Origin: Chlamydiales bacterium
GTDB lineage: Bacteria > Chlamydiota > Chlamydiia > Chlamydiales > Simkaniaceae
Assembly (NCBI GenBank): GCA_024233395.1
Contig: JACKPR010000002.1
Location: forward strand, 1 to 64,000
Reading direction: 5' to 3'
DNA: 64,000 nucleotides
Position numbers and translations under genes: made by a program
Shown: positions 35,806-44,312 of the stretch, piece by piece
Numbering within the stretch: the stretch's first letter is position 1
Layout: every line of letters starts with the position of its first letter
Notes under the pieces: model-generated
The model's input: the letters and a program-made list of their open reading frames with translations, nothing else
Told to the model about the DNA's origin: nothing
The model's database searches: none

Positions 35806-37353
35806 ATGAATCTTCTTCAAACAAAAGCTGGCAAAGGGTGGAAAAAGGTTGGGATTAAACACCACCATGGAATTCAAGTTCCTCTCCTATCCCTTTGGAC
35901 ACATCAAAGCTGTGGAAATGGAGAATTTCTTGATCTCATTCCTTTGATTGATTTTCTTGCAGAGGTTGGAATGGATGTTCTTCAACTCCTACCTCTTAAT
36001 GATTCTGGTATTGATCCAAGCCCTTATAATGCTCTTTCATCAACCGCTCTTCATCCTATTTACCTTAGCCTTCATGCCTTGCCCTATTTAAATGAACCCC
36101 TTCCTGATTTAACTGTTAAAACAAAACGTCTTCCTTATTGGAAGATATTAAACAAAAAGCTAGCTTTTCTAAACCGTTATATTGACAAGGTAGGAGATCA
36201 ACTCAGATCAGATAAAAACTACCAGGCATTGATTCAATCAAGTCCTCACCTTTATGATTATGCACTTTTTAAGGTGTTAAAGGATAAAAATACATCTCGT
36301 GTTTGGAAAAATTGGCCTAAAAAATTCAAAAATATTTCAAAAAATGAACAGATTATCCTAGGGAAGGAATTAGAAAGAGAAATTTCTTATTACCTCACTC
36401 TACAATATCTTTGTCATCTTCAACTTCAACAAGTAAAAAAACATGCTGAAAAAAAAGGGGTTTTTCTTAAAGGTGATGTCCCAATACTCCTTAGTCCAGA
36501 TAGTGCGGATGTTTGGGCACATCAAGAGTTTTTTGACCTCTCACTATGTGCTGGAAGTCCTCCTGGCCCCTTTGACCCTAAAGGACAACTTTGGAAATTT
36601 CCTCTATATAAATGGAATATCTTGGAAGAAAATAATTTCGAATGGTGGCGAAAGCGGATTGAAATAATGGCTAAATACTTTCATCTTTACCGCATCGATC
36701 ATATTTTAGGTTTTTTTAGAATATGGGCAATCCCTCTTGGAGAAAAACCAGATAAAGGATTTTTTATTCCAAGTGATCCCTCTATTATGGAGATTCAAGG
36801 AAAAAAACTATTAGAGACTCTCTTAACCTTCTCAGAAATGCTTCCGATTGGAGAAGACCTAGGTGATCCTCCTCCATTTGTCCACAAGATAATGGAAGAA
36901 CTTGGAATTCCAGGCATAAAGATTTTTCGCCGGAACCGAAGATGGCAAACTGACCGCTCTTTTATTCCTTATTCTGACTATCCTCCAGTAAGTGTCTCGT
37001 CTATTTCAACCCATGATTTTGAAACAGTTCGTCTATGGTGGGAGCGATTTCCTGAAGAAGCAAAGGATTATGCCGCCTTTAAGGGATGGACCTATGAAGA
37101 GAAACTTTCTTATCAACAACAGAAAGAAATTCTTTATGATAATCACCACTCTGGAAGTCTCTTCCATGTCAATCTCTTTCAAGAATATTTAGCCCTTATC
37201 CCAGAGCTTACCTGGGAAAATCCTGAAGATGAGTTGATCAATATCCCTGGAACAGAAAATCGTTTTAATTGGACCTATCGCTACCGCTTTCCTTTGGAAA
37301 CACTGGTAAAATCAAAAAAACTCAAAGAGGAAATCCAAGCGATTCTTGCTTAG
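35806..37353 (+). CDS. malQ: 4-alpha-glucanotransferase (amylomaltase)
   Basis: GH77 enzyme that disproportionates maltodextrins in glycogen metabolism. Seen are DVLQLLPLNDSGIDPSPYNALSS (in two parts: DVLQLLPLND and DPSPYNALSS), the nucleophile region YRIDHILGFFRIWAIP, the acid/base region IGEDLGDPP, and STHDFETVRLWW. The ATG at 35806 (MNLLQTKAGKGW, 515 residues) is chosen because the frame upstream has no family similarity. MalQ also follows the CopN chaperone in Chlamydia, here after the inserted haemagglutinin gene. Confidence 0.94.
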   Translation: MNLLQTKAGKGWKKVGIKHHHGIQVPLLSLWTHQSCGNGEFLDLIPLIDFLAEVGMDVLQLLPLNDSGIDPSPYNALSSTALHPIYLSLHALPYLNEPLPDLTVKTKRLPYWKILNKKLAFLNRYIDKVGDQLRSDKNYQALIQSSPHLYDYALFKVLKDKNTSRVWKNWPKKFKNISKNEQIILGKELEREISYYLTLQYLCHLQLQQVKKHAEKKGVFLKGDVPILLSPDSADVWAHQEFFDLSLCAGSPPGPFDPKGQLWKFPLYKWNILEENNFEWWRKRIEIMAKYFHLYRIDHILGFFRIWAIPLGEKPDKGFFIPSDPSIMEIQGKKLLETLLTFSEMLPIGEDLGDPPPFVHKIMEELGIPGIKIFRRNRRWQTDRSFIPYSDYPPVSVSSISTHDFETVRLWWERFPEEAKDYAAFKGWTYEEKLSYQQQKEILYDNHHSGSLFHVNLFQEYLALIPELTWENPEDELINIPGTENRFNWTYRYRFPLETLVKSKKLKEEIQAILA

Positions 37354-37381
37354 CTCACATCCTTATGCTACCCTTAGCTTC

Positions 37382-38920
37382 ATGAAGACTCTCCTATTTT
37401 TCCTCCTTCCTACCCTTTTTTTAACAGCAGAGATCTCTGATGCTCGCCTGACAACACTTTATCGGAGTTTAAACCCTGAATCGATTTCTGAGCTTTTTGC
37501 CTTCTATCACCTTTATCCCAACACAAACGAGGGTCTGCAAGCTCTTTCAGATGCATGGGAACTCATGCATAAACACCGTACAGAAAAAAATCTCTTAAAA
37601 GAAAATCTTGTTCTTCCTGCAATGGAAATTGATTCGATTATCTCTCTTGTCAATAAACAACCTTTTGAAACCGATATTGAACTCTCCGAAGAGCAACTTG
37701 AAATGATTGAAATGATTTCCGATCATCTTTCCAATAAAAAGCTTAAAGGACACTCTATTTGGAAAAAAGAAGAACTCTTTGCACTTCCTCCTGAAGAAAT
37801 TGACCTTTCACATGCCCTCCTTCTTTACCAATTTGAGGATGACCCTTTAAAAGTACGGCAATATGAAGCAACACTTGATCTGATCGCTCTTCAAATTCTT
37901 GCTCATCTGCCCATTGGAGCTACCGATCTCGAAAAAATTGATGCGATTAGTCATTTTATCTTCTATGAAAAACGATTTCGCTTTCCCCCTCATTCTATTT
38001 GGGTAAAAGATATCGATACCTATACTTTTCTTCCCTCGGTTCTCGATAGTCATTTAGGGGTTTGTTTAGGTGTTTCTATCCTCTACCTTTCTATTGCAGA
38101 ACGACTCGATCTTCCTCTAGAAATTATTACTCCTCCAGGCCATATCTATATTCGTTATCGGAAAGGAGAAGAAACCTTAAATATTGAAACCACAGCCCGC
38201 GGAATCCATGTTCCCGATCGGATGTATTTAGGAATCAATACACGTAAGCTTCAAGAGAGAAATAAAAAAGAAGTCATAGGACTCGCCTTTATTAACCAAG
38301 CTTCAGTTGCATGGCAGAAAGAAGATCATCAAACAACTGTGGAGCTCTATGAAAAGGCTCTTCCTTTTCTTCCTAACGACCCACTGTTGAAGATGTTTTT
38401 AGGATATAACTATCTTTTTGTAGGGAAAGAAAAAGAAGGAAAGAAACTTTTAGATCAAATCAAGGATCATCCTTTTGATTTTGCTGTTGCACGAGATACC
38501 ACTCCCGAAGATTATTTAAAAGGAAAGATCGATGCGGAAGGAATCAAAACAATCTTTCTTCACGTGGATGAAACCCGAACCTCTATTCTTGAGAAACAAG
38601 AGAAACTTCAAAAGGTTCTTAAAAAATTTCCAAATTTTCGAGATGGAATTCTACAACTGGCGATCAGTTATCTTCAGCTTGGACGAGGCGAGGAAGCTTT
38701 TGAAACTTTAAACCGGTATCATGCTTTAGATCCCAACTCCCCTGTCGTTGAATACTACCTATCGATTGTCGCCATGAATCGGTTCCATTATTCCCAAGCA
38801 TGGAAACATCTCGAAGCTGCAGAAATCCTGACAAAAAAACGGAACCACTCTCCACAATGTCTTAAGCAGCTCCGGCATGCTCTTCGTTGCCTTCATCCCG
38901 ATCCTCAAGATAAGCTTTAG
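37382..38920 (+). CDS. Exported transglutaminase-like (SirB1-type) protein with TPR repeats
   Basis: Signal peptide MKTLLFFLLPTLFLTA, then a helical region, then a transglutaminase-core-like domain at about 165-300. SHLGVCLGVS holds the putative catalytic Cys228, ITPPGHIYIRY holds His254 and NIETTARG holds Glu/Asp at 269. This is the arrangement of the SirB1/Transglut_core2 family. The C-terminal 200 residues contain TPR-like repeats (VELYEKALPFLPNDPLLKM; EEAFETLNRYHALDPNSP). SirB1-type proteins are usually cytosolic and lack a signal peptide, so export is notable. The 3' end overlaps the convergent methyltransferase by 59 nt. Confidence 0.82.
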   Translation: MKTLLFFLLPTLFLTAEISDARLTTLYRSLNPESISELFAFYHLYPNTNEGLQALSDAWELMHKHRTEKNLLKENLVLPAMEIDSIISLVNKQPFETDIELSEEQLEMIEMISDHLSNKKLKGHSIWKKEELFALPPEEIDLSHALLLYQFEDDPLKVRQYEATLDLIALQILAHLPIGATDLEKIDAISHFIFYEKRFRFPPHSIWVKDIDTYTFLPSVLDSHLGVCLGVSILYLSIAERLDLPLEIITPPGHIYIRYRKGEETLNIETTARGIHVPDRMYLGINTRKLQERNKKEVIGLAFINQASVAWQKEDHQTTVELYEKALPFLPNDPLLKMFLGYNYLFVGKEKEGKKLLDQIKDHPFDFAVARDTTPEDYLKGKIDAEGIKTIFLHVDETRTSILEKQEKLQKVLKKFPNFRDGILQLAISYLQLGRGEEAFETLNRYHALDPNSPVVEYYLSIVAMNRFHYSQAWKHLEAAEILTKKRNHSPQCLKQLRHALRCLHPDPQDKL

Positions 38921-39848
38921 GGTATTTCTGAGTTTGAATAAAACAACAACTACATGCTTTATAAGCCCAAGCAATTCCATTTTGATCCTTCTCAACAATG
39001 ACTAAATTTCCAGCACCAAGACGTTTATCGTATCCAGAAATATAAGAACCTATAGGAATAAGAAGAATCCCCCCAGGTTTTAGTTGCTTGACAAGAGATG
39101 ATGGAATTTTTTTGCACATATACCCTACATAGATCAAATCATAGGGAGCTTCTTTTTCATATCCATTCTCTCCTTTTCCTTTAAGAAAGGTTATTCTTTT
39201 ACTGATCGATTCAGGTAACACTCGCCTGCACGTATTGTCAGCTTCTTCAACAAGTTCTTTAAAACAATCGATTCCATAAACGTGTGCTTCTGGAGCAAGG
39301 TAAGCACAAATAGCTGCCATATATCCTGTCCCAGTCCCCAAATCGAGAATTTTTTTAGCATTGGGAAAGGCTTTTTTAACAAGCTCAAGAGAAAGAATAT
39401 GAATATGGGGTGTAGAAATGCACATCTTACAGGGAATATCAATTGCTGCATCAAAGTAGGGATTTTCTCGACAAAACCAATGACGGTCAATCGCTCTAAA
39501 TCCTGCCTCAATAAAATCGGATCGAAGAACCTGTCTTCCTTTCAAATGACTAATAAGATCTTCCAAAGTCGTAGTCATTGAACACCGAAAAGAACGGATC
39601 ATAGATAGATCAAAAAGCTTTATAGGCCAATTCGATACTGGTAAAGATGTATCAATCACTTTAACCACAACTTTTTCATCTTCCATTGCTAATATTTCTG
39701 CACAACACAACCCCTCATTCCAAGGAACAAGACACCAATTTCCCACACGATACCTTTGTTGCAGCTCCAATCTTTCCTTTATTACTCCTAATGAGCCCTC
39801 TGCTATTAATGAAATAAATAGAAATAAGAGGAAAAAATAGTTCTTCAT
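38862..39848 (-). CDS. Secreted isoaspartyl-methyltransferase-like protein with Tudor-like domain
   Basis: The C-terminal 220 residues match protein-L-isoaspartate O-methyltransferase: STPHIHIL before the SAM site, ILDLGTGTGYMAA (about 167-179) and LKPGGILLIPIGS. The N-terminus is a signal peptide (NYFFLLFLFISLIAEG). Residues about 32-85 (YRVGNWCLVPWNEGLCCAEIL ... VVVKVIDTSLP) follow a Tudor/SMN-like barrel pattern, which is common in eukaryotic RNA-linked proteins. The domain order, signal, Tudor-like, PCMT, is unusual. The Tudor call rests on pattern only. The protein could repair aged proteins in the envelope or act in the host. Confidence 0.78.
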   Translation of the reverse strand: MKNYFFLLFLFISLIAEGSLGVIKERLELQQRYRVGNWCLVPWNEGLCCAEILAMEDEKVVVKVIDTSLPVSNWPIKLFDLSMIRSFRCSMTTTLEDLISHLKGRQVLRSDFIEAGFRAIDRHWFCRENPYFDAAIDIPCKMCISTPHIHILSLELVKKAFPNAKKILDLGTGTGYMAAICAYLAPEAHVYGIDCFKELVEEADNTCRRVLPESISKRITFLKGKGENGYEKEAPYDLIYVGYMCKKIPSSLVKQLKPGGILLIPIGSYISGYDKRLGAGNLVIVEKDQNGIAWAYKACSCCFIQTQKYPKAYLEDRDEGNEEHAGAA

Positions 39849-39992
39849 ATAATCACCTAAATTTTTGTTAAACAGGATATTAGGGAAACAAAAATAAAAT
39901 CAATCGTATCATAAATATTATGCTTCTAGCTGAAAGATTTTTTTCTTGTGATTCTCAATAAGATCGATTAATAAGAAAAAAAAGGTTTCAAT

Positions 39993-40322
39993 ATGTTTAT
40001 TCTTATCGCAACAATTTTTCCAATTTTAGCTTCTCCAGGATTGAAAATCGACGAAGTCATTACCCATGAAGTGATTCAGAAACAAGACGAAATTACGGTT
40101 GAAGAAAACTTACATGGGGGCAAGGTTTTAGTCCTCAGTGATGGATCAACTTGGGAAGTGGCACCCCAAGATTTAAAAGTCTCCGGAACCTGGATCCTCC
40201 CTGTGCCTCTAAAAATTGAAAAAAGTACAAATCCTTCTTATCCTTACCGGCTTATCAATATCAATTCTAATTCAAGCGTCCTTGCAAGGCAGATTGCAAG
40301 TCAATTGAACCTATACAAATAA
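39993..40322 (+). CDS. Small exported hypothetical protein
   Basis: 109 residues, not recognised. A short hydrophobic start (MFILIATIFPILASPGLK) looks like a signal peptide. The rest is a beta-rich domain containing GKVLVLSDGSTWEVAPQDL, similar in feel to small chlamydial periplasmic proteins. AAAAAAAAGG is present before the ATG. The following gap (40323-40468) holds the clpB promoter. Confidence 0.65.
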   Translation: MFILIATIFPILASPGLKIDEVITHEVIQKQDEITVEENLHGGKVLVLSDGSTWEVAPQDLKVSGTWILPVPLKIEKSTNPSYPYRLININSNSSVLARQIASQLNLYK

Positions 40323-40360
40323 TTCGCTGAATTTTATTTCGATTGGTTCAACTCAGGATC

Positions 40361-40389
40361 TTGACTCTTACCATTCTCCGAGTTAAAAT
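40361..40389 (+). promoter_or_regulatory. Sigma70-type promoter of clpB
   Basis: TTGACT (40361-40366), 17-nt spacer, TAAAAT (40384-40389). No CIRCE (TTAGCACTC...GAGTGCTAA) element is seen, so HrcA control is not supported here. Confidence 0.55.
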
Positions 40390-40468
40390 ATAATTGACTG
40401 TGATTACCTCTTCCCTTTCAAACCTACGTTTAGGATTTCAAGGGGAAGATATCTAATAAGGAGGAAGC

Positions 40469-43072
40469 ATGAATCCACAATTCACGGAAGTCGTTGCTAA
40501 GGCCCTTTCTACAGCTATTCAAATCGCAACAAAACATCATCATACAGAAGTAACAGAGCATCATGTTCTCTTTGCTTTTTTTGAAGATCAAAATGGATAT
40601 TTTCGCACGTTAAGTCATGCGCTTCATTTAGATCCTACGCCCCTTGTTTCAAAGCTCCAAAAAAAACTTGATTCTCTCCCCACTTTTTCGGGTGAAGCAA
40701 CGGAGCCTAATCTCAGCCTATCTCTCAATAAACAGATTAATAATGCTCATACCCTCATGCAAAAATGGGGAGACACCTATATCAGTAGCGACCATTTCTT
40801 CTATGTTTTTTGGGAAACTTCTGAAGATCCCTTTACAAGCTGGAAAAAGAAATCCGGACTTACTCTTAAACAAGTTGAAGATAAAATCAAAGAAATCCGT
40901 GGAGGACAAACAATGGATAGTCCCAGTGGCGAAGAAAGTCTCCAATCTCTAGAGAAATATTGTAAAAACCTAACAACCCTTGCTAAGGAAGGAAAACTTG
41001 ATCCTGTGATTGGACGAGACGAAGAAATCCGTCGAACTATTCAAGTTTTATCACGTCGAACAAAAAATAATCCCCTTTTAATTGGAGAACCTGGTGTTGG
41101 TAAAACTGCCATTGCTGAGGGACTTGCACATCGGATTATTCAAGAAGATGTTCCAGATTCACTCAAAGGAAAAGAACTTTTTGCCTTGGACATGGGAAGT
41201 TTGATTGCAGGGGCAAAATACCGAGGGGAATTTGAGGAAAGATTGAAAGCTATTTTAAAGGAAATTGAAAAGTCTGAAGGACAACTCCTCCTTTTCATCG
41301 ATGAAGTCCATACCCTTGTAGGTGCTGGAGCGACAGAAGGTGCCATGGATGCTGCAAATCTTTTAAAACCTGCTTTAGCTAGAGGAACACTTCATTGTAT
41401 TGGGGCAACAACCCTTGCTGAATATCAAAAGTATATCGAGAAAGATGCGGCTCTTGAACGTCGTTTTCAACCTGTTCTTGTTCAAGAACCCTCTGTTGAA
41501 GATGCTATTACGATTCTAAGAGGACTCAAAGAAAAGTATGAAAACTATCATGGTGTTCGAATTACTGAAGACGCGATCCATGCTGCAGTGACCCTTTCCT
41601 ATCGTTATATTACTGATCGCCAACTTCCTGATAAGGCGATTGATCTGATTGATGAAGCAGCATCAATGATTCGGATGCAAATGGGGAGTCGTCCTCTACC
41701 CATTGATACGAAAGAGCGTGCTTTAAGTTCTCTAATCGTTAAACAAGAAGCTCTTAAACGAGAAAAAACTCCCGCTTCAAAAGGAGAAGCAGAAAAACTC
41801 CAAAAAGAAATTGCTGCTGCAAAAGAAGAGCTAAATACTCTTAAAGAACGATGGAACCAAGAAAAGAAAAGCTTAGAAGGTCTGAAAGAAAAAAAGGAAA
41901 AGCTCGAAAAACTCCGTTTCCAGGAAGAAGAAGCCGAACGGAAAGCCGATTTCAATAAAGTTGCTGAAATTCGCTACAGTGTAATCCCTGCCCTTGAAAA
42001 AGAGATTGCTGATGCAGAAACTGCTTTGAAGGGAAAAGAAGGCCGTCTTCTCCAAGAAGAAGTGGATGAACAACTAATTGCCGAAATCGTTGCTAAATGG
42101 ACCGGAGTTCCAGTCGCTAAAATGCTCGAGGGGGAGGCTGAAAAACTTTTAACTTTAGAGCATACGCTGCACCAAAGGGTCGTGGGACAAGAGATTGCTG
42201 TTGAAGCCGTCAGTGAAGCAATCCGTCGTTCCCGAGCCGGATTAAGTGACCCTAATCGCCCCATGGGAGCGTTCCTTTTTGTTGGACCAACGGGTGTAGG
42301 AAAAACAGAACTTGCAAAAGCTTTGGCAAAAGAGCTTTTTAGCCAAGAAGAAGCGATGATCCGCCTCGATATGTCTGAATATATGGAAAAGCACAGTATT
42401 GCAAAGCTTATCGGTTCTCCTCCAGGCTATGTCGGATATGATGAAGGAGGACAACTAACAGAAGCGATCCGTAGACGTCCTTATTCAGTGATTCTTCTAG
42501 ACGAAGTTGAAAAAGCTCATCCCGATGTTTTTAACATCCTCCTCCAAATCTTTGATGATGGAAGAATAACAGACAGTAAAGGGAGAACGGTCAATTGTAA
42601 AAATGCTCTCTTTATCATGACATCGAATTTGGGTAGTCAACAACTCCTTTCCCATAAAGGAGAGCTTACAAAAGAGACGGTTCTTTCTATTGTAGATCCA
42701 GTGATTCGTGCCCATTTCCGCCCAGAATTTATCAATCGCCTAGACGAAATTCTCCCCTTCCTTCCCCTCCAAGAAAAAGATATGGAGAAAATTGTCTTGA
42801 TCCAACTGAATCAAGTCAGCAAGCGGCTACTCAATAAAGATATTATCTTAGAATGGACTCCAGAAGTTTTAGTCCATCTTGCCAAAGAGGGATATGATTC
42901 TGTTTTTGGAGCGCGGCCCCTTAAACGGCTGATTCAACAAACGGTTGTCAATATGCTTTCCAATGCAATCCTTAAAGGAGAAATCGTCAACGGAGACCAA
43001 GTACAACTTCACTATTCGGAGAACACCTTAATGTATCGAAAACAGGCTAGACAACCTCAAATGACTTCTTAG
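40469..43072 (+). CDS. clpB: ATP-dependent disaggregase ClpB
   Basis: Hexameric AAA+ chaperone that pulls proteins out of aggregates with DnaK. The 867 residues show the N-terminal Clp repeat domain, first Walker A GEPGVGKT (about residue 211), the coiled-coil M-domain rich in Lys/Glu (about 415-530), the second Walker A GPTGVGKT (about 610), and the C-terminal AAA subdomain. A strong AAGGAGGAAGC ribosome binding site precedes the ATG. It is full length. The SCPSGEES-like linker after residue 150 replaces the usual motif but shows no break. Confidence 0.97.
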   Translation: MNPQFTEVVAKALSTAIQIATKHHHTEVTEHHVLFAFFEDQNGYFRTLSHALHLDPTPLVSKLQKKLDSLPTFSGEATEPNLSLSLNKQINNAHTLMQKWGDTYISSDHFFYVFWETSEDPFTSWKKKSGLTLKQVEDKIKEIRGGQTMDSPSGEESLQSLEKYCKNLTTLAKEGKLDPVIGRDEEIRRTIQVLSRRTKNNPLLIGEPGVGKTAIAEGLAHRIIQEDVPDSLKGKELFALDMGSLIAGAKYRGEFEERLKAILKEIEKSEGQLLLFIDEVHTLVGAGATEGAMDAANLLKPALARGTLHCIGATTLAEYQKYIEKDAALERRFQPVLVQEPSVEDAITILRGLKEKYENYHGVRITEDAIHAAVTLSYRYITDRQLPDKAIDLIDEAASMIRMQMGSRPLPIDTKERALSSLIVKQEALKREKTPASKGEAEKLQKEIAAAKEELNTLKERWNQEKKSLEGLKEKKEKLEKLRFQEEEAERKADFNKVAEIRYSVIPALEKEIADAETALKGKEGRLLQEEVDEQLIAEIVAKWTGVPVAKMLEGEAEKLLTLEHTLHQRVVGQEIAVEAVSEAIRRSRAGLSDPNRPMGAFLFVGPTGVGKTELAKALAKELFSQEEAMIRLDMSEYMEKHSIAKLIGSPPGYVGYDEGGQLTEAIRRRPYSVILLDEVEKAHPDVFNILLQIFDDGRITDSKGRTVNCKNALFIMTSNLGSQQLLSHKGELTKETVLSIVDPVIRAHFRPEFINRLDEILPFLPLQEKDMEKIVLIQLNQVSKRLLNKDIILEWTPEVLVHLAKEGYDSVFGARPLKRLIQQTVVNMLSNAILKGEIVNGDQVQLHYSENTLMYRKQARQPQMTS

Positions 43073-43082
43073 AATCTAAGTC

Positions 43083-43217
43083 ATGGAAAGGCCGACCACT
43101 ATTTCTCCCTTCCATCCTTTTCCTGATAGATGTGGGTGGAACCAAGCAATCGAGTGGGATGGTGAAAGAGATATTATTCGAACAGTTAAATCAGCCTCTG
43201 ATTCTCTTTCTTTTTAA
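43083..43217 (+). CDS. Possible small ORF, 44 residues
   Basis: ATG at 43083 to TAA at 43217, encoding a short protein with DRCGWNQAIEWDGERD in the middle. There is no Shine-Dalgarno and no recognised family. It could also be a remnant or a random frame in the 193-nt gap between clpB and the next gene. Confidence 0.2.
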   Translation: MERPTTISPFHPFPDRCGWNQAIEWDGERDIIRTVKSASDSLSF

Positions 43218-43265
43218 CTCAGATTTACTTATTCTATTAGAGAATTAAACTTTAAAAGAGGTGTT

Positions 43266-43820
43266 ATGAAAAAAACTTTTGCTATATTAACAGTGCTTAT
43301 TTTTTTTAACATGAGTTATGCAATTGAACAGGATCAAGGAATGAAAGATCATCAAGTCATACACAAAGAATCAATGCAAATCATCGGAATTGAACTGCGA
43401 ACATCAAATGCTCCTGATGCTGGACCAAAAGATATTCCACTCCATTGGGAAAAGTTTTATTCCGAAAATATTCTCGAAAAAATCCCCAACAAAATATCCA
43501 ACGAAATCATCGCTCTTTACTGCGATTATGAAGGAGATTATACACAACCTTATTCCCTGATTATTGGATGTCCTGTGAGCTCAACTGAGGATGTTCCTGA
43601 AGGACTTGTTGTAAAAACTCTTCCAGCAACATCCTATGCTCTCGTCCCAGCTATTGGTGAATATCCTAAGAAACTGATTGAAGCCTGGGGAAATATTTGG
43701 CAATCAGATCTTAAGCGAACCTATACAGGTGACTTTGAGCTTTATGGAGAAAATTTCTCAGAAGAATCTCCTCAAAAAGTAGAAGTTTACATTGCTATCG
43801 AACATGAAATGCTGGATTAG
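43266..43820 (+). CDS. Exported GyrI/AraC effector-binding-like protein
   Basis: 184 residues with signal peptide (KKTFAILTVLIFFNMSYA). The mature part has the GyrI-like/integron effector-binding pattern: MQIIGIELRT near the start, a middle ALYCDYEGDYTQPYSLIIGC, and the end WGNIWQSDLKRTYTGDFELYG ... VEVYIAIE (first part 20 residues or fewer as WGNIWQSDLKRTYTGDFELY). This fold usually binds small ligands in cytosolic regulators, so an exported copy is uncommon. AAAGAGGTGTT precedes the ATG. Confidence 0.75.
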   Translation: MKKTFAILTVLIFFNMSYAIEQDQGMKDHQVIHKESMQIIGIELRTSNAPDAGPKDIPLHWEKFYSENILEKIPNKISNEIIALYCDYEGDYTQPYSLIIGCPVSSTEDVPEGLVVKTLPATSYALVPAIGEYPKKLIEAWGNIWQSDLKRTYTGDFELYGENFSEESPQKVEVYIAIEHEMLD

Positions 43821-43823
43821 AAT

Positions 43824-44306
43824 TCATGTTTGAGGATTCAAGGGATTAAAAAACTCTTGGAATTGATCTTGCAAAACAGAGGGGACGATCTCTTCGATCC
43901 CCTTTTTGTCATACATAAGAAAGTAACTGCAAGCAATCATCGTTCCCAAGGCAGGGCTAAAGAGTGCCACAATCAATGCAATCGCAGAAATACCTGCTCT
44001 CTTGATGTTAAGATAGCGCCGAAGGAAGAACTTTTTAAACTTATGAATTTTAAAGCCAGTCAAAAGGTTTAAAGGTAAACAAAGGAAAAAAAGGGCAATC
44101 GTATAAAAGCCCCAAACAATATCGGTAAGAAGAAGGATAAAAAAGAAAAGACGTGCTGCTATAGTAGCAAATAGATGTCCCTTTTCTTCTGGTGATGGGT
44201 TTTTTCCTCCCAGTGTCATATCAGAGATATGTGTTGAAAGCTCAGGCTTAGCATTCCCAGCCTCTTTTTGCCGTTCCACATGTTCAAAAATGTCATAGAT
44301 TGGCAC
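43824..44306 (-). CDS. Hypothetical membrane protein
   Basis: 160 residues, not recognised. It has a soluble N-terminus of about 45 residues and then hydrophobic spans at about 47-80 and 103-130 (LFFFILLLTDIVWGFYTIAL; ISAIALIVALFSPALGTMIA), so two to four membrane helices. Only 6 nt separate its start from the sthA stop, so the two are probably co-transcribed. Confidence 0.65.
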   Translation of the reverse strand: MPIYDIFEHVERQKEAGNAKPELSTHISDMTLGGKNPSPEEKGHLFATIAARLFFFILLLTDIVWGFYTIALFFLCLPLNLLTGFKIHKFKKFFLRRYLNIKRAGISAIALIVALFSPALGTMIACSYFLMYDKKGIEEIVPSVLQDQFQEFFNPLNPQT

Positions 44307-44312
44307 TTTTAA

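Noticed and set aside
40323..40468. CIRCE/HrcA operator upstream of clpB
   Set aside because: No TTAGCACTC/GAGTGCTAA inverted repeat is present.
43083..43217. Small ORF after clpB as a confident gene
   Set aside because: No ribosome binding site or known family; listed only with low confidence.
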